Of a stretch of DNA of 64,000 nt, positions 54,296 through 61,874 are shown piece after piece. The notes below the pieces were generated by a model. That model was not told the DNA's origin. It saw nothing but the letters and a program-made list of their open reading frames with translations, and ran no database searches. This DNA is from Streptococcus gallolyticus subsp. gallolyticus DSM 16831. GTDB lineage: Bacteria > Bacillota > Bacilli > Lactobacillales > Streptococcaceae. Numbering within the stretch: position 1 is the stretch's first letter; each line of letters starts with the position of its first letter. Made by a program: the position numbers and the translations under genes. The stretch is taken from assembly GCF_002000985.1 (NCBI RefSeq), contig NZ_CP018822.1:1816001-1880000 (forward strand). The letters run 5' to 3'.

Positions 54296-55525
54296 TTAGT
54301 TATCTAGCAAGTGACTTGCACGACTAAATTTTTCAATAATAGTTTCAAAAGTTCCTGCTGGAACAGGGTTACCAATCGTTTCAAAACTTAGCCCATAATC
54401 CTTAGCTTCTAAGAAATAATGGTGGAAACCATTGCTATATCCAGCAATCAACACTGTTTTATCCGTTGCATTTCTCAATAATTCTCCGCCAGCAGATGCT
54501 AGCTCCCCAGGGAAGATGAAGAATCTTAAATTTCCAATATCCAAGATTCCAAGTTGTAAGATGTCATAAAATTGTGGCATTGTTAGCTGCTCTTCACACT
54601 TTTCAATCAAATGTTCGACTGGCTGAGCGCCAACGGTCTTAATAGTCCCATTTTTCATGCCAGCAATTCGCAAACAAAGGTCTTTATCATAAGCCTTTTT
54701 GTCATTGATGACCTCGTGACTAAGCTCCAAAACGTTAATGCTTTCTGTTCCAAGAGAAAGTTCAGTTGTTTTTATAGGAGCGATAAGCTCAGCTAATCCA
54801 GTTGTCACACGTTCTAATTCTGCAAAATCACGCCCCAGTCGGTCGTAATGATTACTAGAATCACCTGCACAGCCTATTAACATCAATGGGTAAAATCCCC
54901 ATTTTTCTTTTAATTTTGTTGACAGATTTCCTGCTAAATCCGCAGTCAATTCCATATTCTCGCCACTCAAAACCGTTGAGTGGACAGCGATATTGACAAT
55001 TCCTGCAATAGCTTTGCCATCGTGAATAAATTTTGTCACTGAGACAATATTATCTGATTGGCTTCCTTTATGATTACGATTACTATAATAACCAAGCACT
55101 AAATCTTGCCCGTATTCCACACTAGCTTCGACAAGATTCTGCCGACATTGTGCGACAACATCAAGAAAACATTGCACAAAGAAATCATAATACTCTTGAT
55201 TGTAGCGCCCAAATTCCCAAGTTTTATGAAAATCACGTACCGAATGGTGGTCATGTGTGACACCGATAATAATATTTTCAAAAGGAATCTGATAGGTTTG
55301 ACTGATTTCACGTCGAATATCTGCGGCAACAGCATCCTCTATTTCAAGAAGGTCTCCTGTTGCCAGAAAAACTTCTTGACCTTCATTGTTATGAAATAAA
55401 ATACCGTTAATGTAAATATGGTCATGAATGCCTTTAGCGGGTTGATTTCGTTTGGGAGTTTTATATCCTAATAAGTAAAATGGGGCTGTCGGTGTGATGT
55501 CTGCACGACCGTATCCAACCTTCAT
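54296..55525 (-). CDS. Neutral ceramidase-fold hydrolase with apparently intact metal site
   Basis: 409 residues matching the N-terminal domain of the neutral/alkaline ceramidase family (PF04734): start VGYGRADITPTAPFYLLGY, metal His pair in IGVTHDHHSVRD, third His in NIAVHSTVLSGEN, and Glu in FFIFPGELASAGG. The family hydrolyses amide or ester bonds of lipids with a zinc ion, but small bacterial members without the C-terminal domain have other, unknown substrates. No signal peptide is seen, so it acts in the cytoplasm. It lies 4 bp after its paralogue and just before the PTS gene, which suggests action on the PTS product. Confidence 0.75.
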   Translation of the reverse strand: MKVGYGRADITPTAPFYLLGYKTPKRNQPAKGIHDHIYINGILFHNNEGQEVFLATGDLLEIEDAVAADIRREISQTYQIPFENIIIGVTHDHHSVRDFHKTWEFGRYNQEYYDFFVQCFLDVVAQCRQNLVEASVEYGQDLVLGYYSNRNHKGSQSDNIVSVTKFIHDGKAIAGIVNIAVHSTVLSGENMELTADLAGNLSTKLKEKWGFYPLMLIGCAGDSSNHYDRLGRDFAELERVTTGLAELIAPIKTTELSLGTESINVLELSHEVINDKKAYDKDLCLRIAGMKNGTIKTVGAQPVEHLIEKCEEQLTMPQFYDILQLGILDIGNLRFFIFPGELASAGGELLRNATDKTVLIAGYSNGFHHYFLEAKDYGLSFETIGNPVPAGTFETIIEKFSRASHLLDN

Positions 55526-55529
55526 AAGC

Positions 55530-56699
55530 TCACTTCCTCTCTTTTAATATCTTAATAATAGCCTTACTAACTTTTTCAGCACTACCACGCGCAAACATGG
55601 AATTCATTGCTTCATAAGTATAATTATCGTAACTTTTCTCATCCACCATGTATTTTTGACCACCGTTAATCATCGTGGCAATCATTGTTACGGAAAAAGG
55701 AGATTGTTCTCTAATAACCTTGCCTGTAATGCTTGCCAATTCAGGCTTTAGCATGACTAATCCAAAATCTCCAATGGTCAAAATCGCTAACTCAACTTGC
55801 TTTTTACCTTGCAATTCAAAGTGATACTCCCTCGTTGGTTTTAAGCTTTTCATATCAGGAATGGCTTGTCCGTCAAGCTCAACGCTGATTTGGGTTAAGC
55901 TAAAATCACCCTCGAAATGTTCATTTTCTGTCACTTGTGATAGTATTGCCGAAGCTAATTCATCTGAACAGCGTTCTAGGCTGTCAAAACTTTCTTGGCT
56001 GACGTTAGGTGTCTGGTCAGCAGCTGCTCCAAGCATAAATAAAGCAACACAGTTAAGCTTATCTTCGATTTTTTGTGTGGTTAAACCGATAAAATCACTG
56101 CTAATAGCCCCGTCACCTATTTTTTCAACGATAGACGACTGAACATCCACACTATAAATCATGGCTATTAACGCTCCTGACGTCGAGGAGATTGTCAACA
56201 TCGGAATCATATGATTAGAATAACCGTGCGGATTTTTTCCCAACCAATACCCATCTATTAGCTCTATATCGCGGTTTACCTGAGCTTGTGCCGTGACATT
56301 TTGGCAAGAGAGGGAAACTGGCTGTAAATTGTTTTTGGCTAAAAGCAAAGCTTCTTCAACAGCTTGAAGCAAAAGCTCTAAATAGTATTGATTTTTTTGC
56401 TTGGTTTCCGTGTCTGCTTTTTCCAATGCCTTTAAAGAACGCGTGTGAGGCGCCGAAAAAGTATGTGTGACACTAATAAAAATATGACTATCTAAAACCT
56501 CACAACTTGCCTTAACCTTGTCTTTTATGGCTCTAATCGCGTAATTTTGTAAAGACGTCACATCAAGTGATATAAAGACAAAATCCTCTAAAATAATAGC
56601 TCGGCAGTACAAGTCATCATGACAATAAGTAAATTTTTCAAGCGGCAATAATTGTTCTGTCAGCTGAATGCGAGATTTCCCTGCACCTGCTTGTAACAT
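55530..56699 (-). CDS. Ceramidase-fold paralogue with depleted metal ligands
   Basis: 389 residues. The layout is that of the next gene (start LQAGAGKSRIQLTEQLLP, ISVTHTFSAPHT, LVMLKPELASITG), but two His positions of the family zinc site are replaced. HTF stands where HDH or HTH is expected, and MIYSVDVQSS where the second gene has NIAVHSTV. It may be a non-catalytic partner of the paralogue or have a different mechanism. I start at 56699 because GGAGGT is 5 bp upstream; the in-frame ATG at 56711 overlaps that ribosome site. Confidence 0.65.
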   Translation of the reverse strand: MLQAGAGKSRIQLTEQLLPLEKFTYCHDDLYCRAIILEDFVFISLDVTSLQNYAIRAIKDKVKASCEVLDSHIFISVTHTFSAPHTRSLKALEKADTETKQKNQYYLELLLQAVEEALLLAKNNLQPVSLSCQNVTAQAQVNRDIELIDGYWLGKNPHGYSNHMIPMLTISSTSGALIAMIYSVDVQSSIVEKIGDGAISSDFIGLTTQKIEDKLNCVALFMLGAAADQTPNVSQESFDSLERCSDELASAILSQVTENEHFEGDFSLTQISVELDGQAIPDMKSLKPTREYHFELQGKKQVELAILTIGDFGLVMLKPELASITGKVIREQSPFSVTMIATMINGGQKYMVDEKSYDNYTYEAMNSMFARGSAEKVSKAIIKILKERK

Positions 56700-56710
56700 A
56701 GCTACCTCCA

Positions 56711-57751
56711 TTAATCGTTAATATGGTAAAGTCGTTGCGCATTACCTCCTAAAATCAAGTCTTTTTCTTCTGCTGTCAAATCCAAATTATTAACAAAGTC
56801 AGCACCTTTTGTTAGCCATTCTTGGCGGACAGGATATGATGAGCCAAAGATAATATGGTCAGCACCTAAAACTTGCACGGCATACTCTAAAGCATCTTTT
56901 CCCCAAGGTTGCGCATGTGACATTTCAAAATAAATATTTTCAGCAAAATGTTCCTCGATATGCTTATCATCCCCACCAAAACGTTGAACAGTATCAGCTT
57001 TGCTTGGTTTATGTGGCATTAAGACATTTTTCAACCCAAAGAATGCTCCTCCGAGCATTGAATGCACAAAAGTCAATTGAGGGTATTTTTCAAAGAAACC
57101 ACTATACAACTCACGACAAATTGCCGTTGTTTGGTCAACACAACGTCCATAAGAACGACGGACATTTGTGTATTCATAAAGCGCATCATACTGTGTAGGA
57201 ACTGGTGTATGGTGAACGTAAACCGTTGCTTGATACTTATTAAGCTCTTCAAAGAATGTTGCAAACAAATCATTATCAAGGTAGTAATTGCCATAGTGAG
57301 CAACCAATTGAACACCTGTAAATCCAAGTTCTTCAAAGCAACGTTTCATTTCTGCAAAAACAGCCTTAGAGCCATATGGTGGTAAAACAGCTAAAGGAAC
57401 CAAACGCCCCTGACTACGCTTCATGTAATCATACATACCGTCATTGAAAGCTTTGCATTGCTCCAAAGTCAACCATTCTTGACAACCTGGAATTTTCAAA
57501 ACAGCCTTATCAACACCAGCCAAGTCCATATCAGCCAACATCGTTTCAAGCTTATATTCCCCTTGAACATAATTCAAATTTTCAAATCCTTTAGGACGTT
57601 CAATGATAATTTGCTGACGTCCGTCTGGTAAAGTTCCAGCATGGACTTTGGTATCATACTGCTTGGGAGCACTCGCTAGAAAAGCTTCCATTTTTTCTTC
57701 AGACTCAAAAATATCTTCATCAAACCAGTATAAATTACTATCAATAATCAT
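56711..57751 (-). CDS. Amidohydrolase-2-fold protein lacking canonical metal ligands
   Basis: 346 residues resembling amidohydrolase family 2 (PF04909; decarboxylases and hydrolases such as ACMSD and 2-pyrone-4,6-dicarboxylate lactonase). The His positions in TVYVHHTPVP and LTFVHSMLGGAF remain. The N-terminal D-x-H-x-H is replaced by IDSNLYW, and the catalytic Asp of the GSDYP motif is Ser (IIFGSSYP). It is the first gene of the operon, divergent from the LysR gene, with AAGGGAAA before the ATG. Its substrate is unknown; an aromatic or lactone aglycone is one possibility (inference). Confidence 0.72.
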   Translation of the reverse strand: MIIDSNLYWFDEDIFESEEKMEAFLASAPKQYDTKVHAGTLPDGRQQIIIERPKGFENLNYVQGEYKLETMLADMDLAGVDKAVLKIPGCQEWLTLEQCKAFNDGMYDYMKRSQGRLVPLAVLPPYGSKAVFAEMKRCFEELGFTGVQLVAHYGNYYLDNDLFATFFEELNKYQATVYVHHTPVPTQYDALYEYTNVRRSYGRCVDQTTAICRELYSGFFEKYPQLTFVHSMLGGAFFGLKNVLMPHKPSKADTVQRFGGDDKHIEEHFAENIYFEMSHAQPWGKDALEYAVQVLGADHIIFGSSYPVRQEWLTKGADFVNNLDLTAEEKDLILGGNAQRLYHIND

Positions 57752-58121
57752 TTTTTAATTTCCCTTCTAAATGTAGCTACGTGAATTTTCATTTTTTCGA
57801 CAAGAGTATCAAATTTAGCCTAATAAGATTAACAATACCTCTAAAATGAAACGATTCATATCAGATAACATTTCTGCTCTTGTTACTAATATCATATCTA
57901 TTTTTAGAAACGCTTTCAATTCCGTTTAAACAACTTTTTTGTAAAAATGGAAACAGTCACTAAGACTGATTGGGTAGAGATTTTTTTACAAAATTTTGAA
58001 GCTTGACCAATAGAAATTTATTGACACTTTTTAAGTACCAAGAGCAAGACTGAAAGGTCGTTTGAAATCGTATTCACGTTTTGATATAATGGCTTAAGTA
58101 GAGTATTTGGAGGAATTTTAC
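57752..58121. promoter_or_regulatory. Divergent control region with CcpA (cre) site
   Basis: This 370-bp gap separates the LysR gene from the amidohydrolase operon. TAGAAACGCTTTCA at 57905-57918 matches the cre consensus at all but position 2 and lies about 155 bp before the amidohydrolase ATG. A second, weaker half (TGGAAACAGTCAC) lies near 57947. The LysR promoter is at 58062. LysR-type T-N11-A boxes cannot be chosen by eye in such AT-rich sequence. Confidence 0.65.
58062..58090 (+). promoter_or_regulatory. Sigma-A promoter of the LysR gene
   Basis: TTGAAA (58062-58067), a 17-bp spacer and TATAAT (58085-58090) lie 31 bp before the ATG. Confidence 0.8.
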
Positions 58122-59006
58122 ATGGACCTGGAACATCTTTACGAATTCGCTGTTTTAGCTGAAAGTAAGAATTTTTCAGAAGCTGCTGAGAAACTCTTTA
58201 TTTCACAATCTGCTCTTTCTAAACATATTAAATCTTTGGAGCAGGAATTAGGTGTCCCTCTATTCAACAGAGAAAATCGTAGTGCAACTCTGAACGAATA
58301 CGGTCAACTCCTATTGCCACATGCGCTTAAAATCAGCGAAATTCGCTATGCTTGCTTAACAGATTTTCACAATAAACTTAATAACATTAATGGTGCTATT
58401 AATATTTGTTTTGAATATCCCATTTTTAACCTATTAGCGTCATTTGAGAAAGAAAATCCAAACATTACTATTCACGTTCGCCATGTCCCACCTCACGAAA
58501 TGGTGGAGCAACTACGTTCTGGAAAATGTGAACTAGCTTTTTTATATGAGAAAGAAGAACAAAAAGATTTAACGTCTGTCTTTTATCGTCAAGATAGTCT
58601 AGTTGCTGTTTTACCAAATAGTCACCCCTTAGCCAACCAGACAAGCATCTCACTAGAGCAGCTTAAAGGCGAAAATTTTATTATGCTATCACAAAGAGCT
58701 AAGGAATATGCTATTGCCATTGAAGCTTGCCAAAAAGCAGGATTTGAGCCTAAAATTGCACTTAGTGGCTGTATCGGAAGAGATGTGGTACGTTTTGTTA
58801 AGGAAGAGGTTGGCGTATCTATTATGATTAAATCTTTTGCCCTCCAACATCAATTGGACGGTGTCAAATTTGTAGATATCATTTCTTCAACTCCTGTTCC
58901 TTGCCTTTATATTTATTATCGGAAAAATGTCCAGTTATCCCCGTGTGCCAAACATTTATTAGATTACATTAATGCTAAAACCATCCAAAATGAGCTTATT
59001 AAATAA
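58122..59006 (+). CDS. LysR-family transcriptional regulator
   Basis: 294 residues. The N-terminal winged helix is MDLEHLYEFAVLAESKNFSEAAEKLFISQSALSKHIKSLEQELG; the C-terminal part is a type 2 periplasmic-binding-like effector domain (GAINICFEYPIFNLLASFEKENP, GKCELAFLYE). GGAGG lies 8 bp before the ATG at 58122; an upstream ATG at 58107 has no such site. As is usual for LysR regulators, it probably controls the divergent operon in response to a pathway metabolite. Confidence 0.88.
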   Translation: MDLEHLYEFAVLAESKNFSEAAEKLFISQSALSKHIKSLEQELGVPLFNRENRSATLNEYGQLLLPHALKISEIRYACLTDFHNKLNNINGAINICFEYPIFNLLASFEKENPNITIHVRHVPPHEMVEQLRSGKCELAFLYEKEEQKDLTSVFYRQDSLVAVLPNSHPLANQTSISLEQLKGENFIMLSQRAKEYAIAIEACQKAGFEPKIALSGCIGRDVVRFVKEEVGVSIMIKSFALQHQLDGVKFVDIISSTPVPCLYIYYRKNVQLSPCAKHLLDYINAKTIQNELIK

Positions 59007-59018
59007 CACTTTGCATTA

Positions 59019-59052
59019 AAAAGAGCTTGGAGCTTAAAGCTTCAAGCTTTTT
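59019..59052 (+). terminator. Terminator of the LysR gene
   Basis: AGCTTGGAGCTT and AAGCTTCAAGCT form a long stem followed by TTTTTT. Confidence 0.8.
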
Positions 59053-59057
59053 TAGTA

Positions 59058-59118
59058 TAAACGACCGCCTATTAATAAAGGTTTGTCATGGCTATTTTAC
59101 GAGTATTTCCAAAGATGA
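59058..59118 (-). pseudogene. Remnant copy of the 3' end of the lipoprotein gene
   Basis: The sequence AACGACCGCCT, then TAATAAAGGTTTG-CATGGC-AT, matches the first 60 or so bases of the lipoprotein gene 3' end at 48691 with a 9-bp deletion and a few substitutions. Beyond about 59118 the similarity fades. It reads on the minus strand and follows directly after the LysR terminator. Confidence 0.6.
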
Positions 59119-59143
59119 ACCCCTTTGGAACTTAAAGGCTGAC

Positions 59144-60481
59144 TTAGCTTAATTTTTCTTTTCGGACACCTCTGTAAAGATATACTAATTGCACAGTCAT
59201 GACAACCCAGATAAGTGGCTCGCAGAGAATGACACCTAGATATCCCAGCCGCGGAATAATGAATGCTACAAAAATAATCTTTCCAACTAACTCAATAACG
59301 CTAGATATTAGGGGAATGACTTTTTCTCCCAAACCCTGCAATGTATTTCTCAATATGTAAAGAATGCCTAAGACGATGTAAAACAGAGAAGCAATATGCA
59401 AAAATTGCGTACCATTGGCTAGCAGTTCTGTATCAGTTGAACCTGAAATCCAACGAACCATGGTAGTCGCTGAAAATAGGAATAGGATAACTGTCAATAG
59501 GCTCCAAGTTGCTGATAAAGCAAGTGAGATTTTAATCGCCCGAATAATTCTATCAAACTTCTTAGCACCAAAATTCTGAGCTACAAAAGTAACCATTGCC
59601 AATGCGATTGAATTAAGTGGCATGATAAAGAAACCTTGAATTCTTCTAGCTGCTGTCTGAGCGGCAATGATATTGACTCCTAATTGATTAATAGCTGTTT
59701 GCAAGATAACCGAACCAATGGCAACAATTGAGGTCATTAACCCCATCGAAATGCCTTGTCCTAGCAAATCACGATACAGATGTTTATCAAGTTTAAAATG
59801 TCGTTTGCTTGGGATAAGCAATCTAACCTTTCTTAGAATGTAAAAGATACAAAGTAGCGCAGCCATTCCCTGTGCTACTATCGTTGCAAAAGCCGCCCCT
59901 TGTACTCCCATTTGAAATTTAACGATAAAAAGCAAATCTAAGATAACGTTAAATACTGCTGCAAGAATGAGAATATAAAGAGCTGTCATGCTGTCACCAA
60001 TTGCTCGAAGCACACCAGCACCAAGATTATAAGCTATTGTAACACCAACAAATATCATGATGATAAAAATGTAATCATAAGCTTGTCCAATGATATTCTC
60101 TGGAGTCTGTAACAAGGTCAAAAGAGGATGTAATAGTAATAAAGAAATCAGCATGATAAAAAGGGTTAATACCACACCAACAACAATGGCACCTGCTACT
60201 GATTTTTTAACAAGTTCCTTTTCTTTGGCTCCATAGTGCCTTGCAATCACTATTCCCATCCCGTTTCCAACACCAATAGCAAAACCTACAATCAATTCAA
60301 ATAAGGAAGATGTTGCACCAACAGCAGCCAAAGCTTGGCTTCCCATAAAATTCCCAACAATCATAGTATCTGTTGTATTATACAACTGTTGAAAAACATT
60401 TGAAATTAAAATGGGCAGGGAAAATAGTAATAGACTTTTTAAAACTGGTTCTGTAGTTAAATTTAATCGTTTAAACAACAC
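59144..60481 (-). CDS. MATE-family multidrug/cation efflux transporter
   Basis: 445 residues with about twelve transmembrane helices in two homologous halves. The N-terminal motif is SLPILISNVFQQLYNTTDTMIVGNFMG and the corresponding second-half segment is GISMGLMTSIVAIGSVILQTAINQLG. Members expel drugs or metabolites in exchange for Na+ or H+. It starts with GTG at 60481 (or TTG three bases later) behind AAAGGAGG. A terminator upstream separates it from the SDR gene, so it has its own promoter or depends on read-through. Confidence 0.9.
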   Translation of the reverse strand: MLFKRLNLTTEPVLKSLLLFSLPILISNVFQQLYNTTDTMIVGNFMGSQALAAVGATSSLFELIVGFAIGVGNGMGIVIARHYGAKEKELVKKSVAGAIVVGVVLTLFIMLISLLLLHPLLTLLQTPENIIGQAYDYIFIIMIFVGVTIAYNLGAGVLRAIGDSMTALYILILAAVFNVILDLLFIVKFQMGVQGAAFATIVAQGMAALLCIFYILRKVRLLIPSKRHFKLDKHLYRDLLGQGISMGLMTSIVAIGSVILQTAINQLGVNIIAAQTAARRIQGFFIMPLNSIALAMVTFVAQNFGAKKFDRIIRAIKISLALSATWSLLTVILFLFSATTMVRWISGSTDTELLANGTQFLHIASLFYIVLGILYILRNTLQGLGEKVIPLISSVIELVGKIIFVAFIIPRLGYLGVILCEPLIWVVMTVQLVYLYRGVRKEKLS

Positions 60482-60501
60482 CCTTTCCTCCTTTTGTTAA
60501 T

Positions 60502-60530
60502 AAAAAAGTCAAGCGGGAGAAGCGCTTGAC
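60502..60530 (-). terminator. Terminator after the SDR gene
   Basis: GTCAAGCG and CGCTTGAC pair perfectly and are followed by TTTTTTA on the minus strand. Confidence 0.85.
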
Positions 60531-60583
60531 AGACTAGCTCTTATCGAAAACTTATTATTTGACTGCTTCATTTCAATAAGAGC

Positions 60584-61210
60584 TTAATTGCAATTAGATT
60601 GAATCTCTGCCACAATACGATTCCATTCTTTATCACCTTTTGTCATATCACCTTCTACCAGCGAAACTCGGATTGTAGCATCACTAAAACCATTTTGAGC
60701 TGTTTGGGTTAACGTTCGAATCCCATTTTTAGCAATATCATAAAGCAAATGCTCAGGATGATAGGTCACAGGCTCTAACACTGTGTTGATAATAACACCA
60801 TGCTTTTGCTCTTTGGCAATTTGCAATTCATATTTCATGCTAAAGAAAATTCCTTTGAGGCAATTATCTAAATAATTATCCCATGTTTGTTCACTAATTT
60901 CTGTGATTGGTTGCAAAGGATAACCTGATATACTTGGGCCATAGCCAGCATTATTAACAAAAACATCAATATCACCCAAGGTTTGAGTTAATTCTGTTAA
61001 CGTTTGGTGGACATCAACTTCATTTGTCACCTCACAAACTCGGTAATCATAATTCCCGCCAAATTGTTCAGATAACTCATTAATAAGTTCTTCGGTCATC
61101 GGGATATTGTGTGTCAAAAAAACAATATCGTATCCTCTTATGGCAAAAGAGACAGAAATTACCTTGCCAATTCCTGCAGTTCCACCCGAAATAACCAATT
61201 GTTTTCCCAT
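60584..61210 (-). CDS. Short-chain dehydrogenase/reductase
   Basis: 208 residues. The cofactor loop is LVISGGTAGIGKVIS, with VNNAGYG and the catalytic pair Tyr-x-x-x-Lys in LLYDIAKNG. The usual catalytic Ser before the Tyr is not obvious (GVIINTVLEPVTY). The length is short for the family and the substrate is unknown. I start at 61210 after GAGGTGA; the frame is open to 61228 and would overlap pgmB. It is the last gene of the GH3-GH3-pgmB-SDR unit, so a sugar or sugar-derived alcohol is a reasonable guess. Confidence 0.8.
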   Translation of the reverse strand: MGKQLVISGGTAGIGKVISVSFAIRGYDIVFLTHNIPMTEELINELSEQFGGNYDYRVCEVTNEVDVHQTLTELTQTLGDIDVFVNNAGYGPSISGYPLQPITEISEQTWDNYLDNCLKGIFFSMKYELQIAKEQKHGVIINTVLEPVTYHPEHLLYDIAKNGIRTLTQTAQNGFSDATIRVSLVEGDMTKGDKEWNRIVAEIQSNCN

Positions 61211-61220
61211 TTTTATCACC

Positions 61221-61865
61221 TCATTCAATAACTTTTAATAAATCTAGTAACCGTTTCAGGTTAAAATCACCTGCTTCTTTTTGACTAGCATCGCCTACAC
61301 AAGCCACCTTAAAACCACCTGCATGCCCAGCTTCTACACCTGATATAGCATCTTCGACAACTAAACACTCTTGAGGTTTTACACCCAATAAATCCGCAGC
61401 TAGTAAAAACACTTCTGGATGTGGTTTAGAATGTGTGATTTTTGTTCCGTCACTAATGGCATCAAATTGTTCAAATAAACCAAGTTTCTTTAAAATCATC
61501 TCTGTATTCCGAGAAGAAGACCCAATAGCCAATTGATAACCTAACGCTTTCAACTGATTCAATGTTTCAACGACTGTTTCATTGATATCAGCTGAGGAAA
61601 GTTGCTGCAAACTCTCACGATAAATGTCATTTTTAACATCACATAATTGCTCTTTTTCAGAGTCTGTTAAAGGTTGTCCAGAATAGCGTTCAAGAATGAT
61701 TTCTAAACTTTCTCTTCTCGAAACACCTCTAAGGCGACTATTATCTGCTTCTGAAAATGGAATATTTAGCCTATCAGCAATTTTCTTCCATGCTTTATAG
61801 TGGTAACTATCCGTCGTACAGATAACCCCATCTAAGTCAAATATAATTCCTTTGTATGATTTCAT
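61221..61865 (-). CDS. pgmB: Beta-phosphoglucomutase (HAD family)
   Basis: 214 residues. The nucleophile motif is IIFDLDGVICTTD, with the beta-PGM cap signature LRGVSRRESLEIIL, the SSSRN motif II, and SKPHPEVFLLAA and VVEDAISGVEAG motifs. It interconverts beta-glucose 1-phosphate and glucose 6-phosphate. The gene lies 9 bp after a GH3 gene. No classical disaccharide phosphorylase is seen in the window. Confidence 0.9.
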   Translation of the reverse strand: MKSYKGIIFDLDGVICTTDSYHYKAWKKIADRLNIPFSEADNSRLRGVSRRESLEIILERYSGQPLTDSEKEQLCDVKNDIYRESLQQLSSADINETVVETLNQLKALGYQLAIGSSSRNTEMILKKLGLFEQFDAISDGTKITHSKPHPEVFLLAADLLGVKPQECLVVEDAISGVEAGHAGGFKVACVGDASQKEAGDFNLKRLLDLLKVIE

Positions 61866-61874
61866 ATCATTTCC

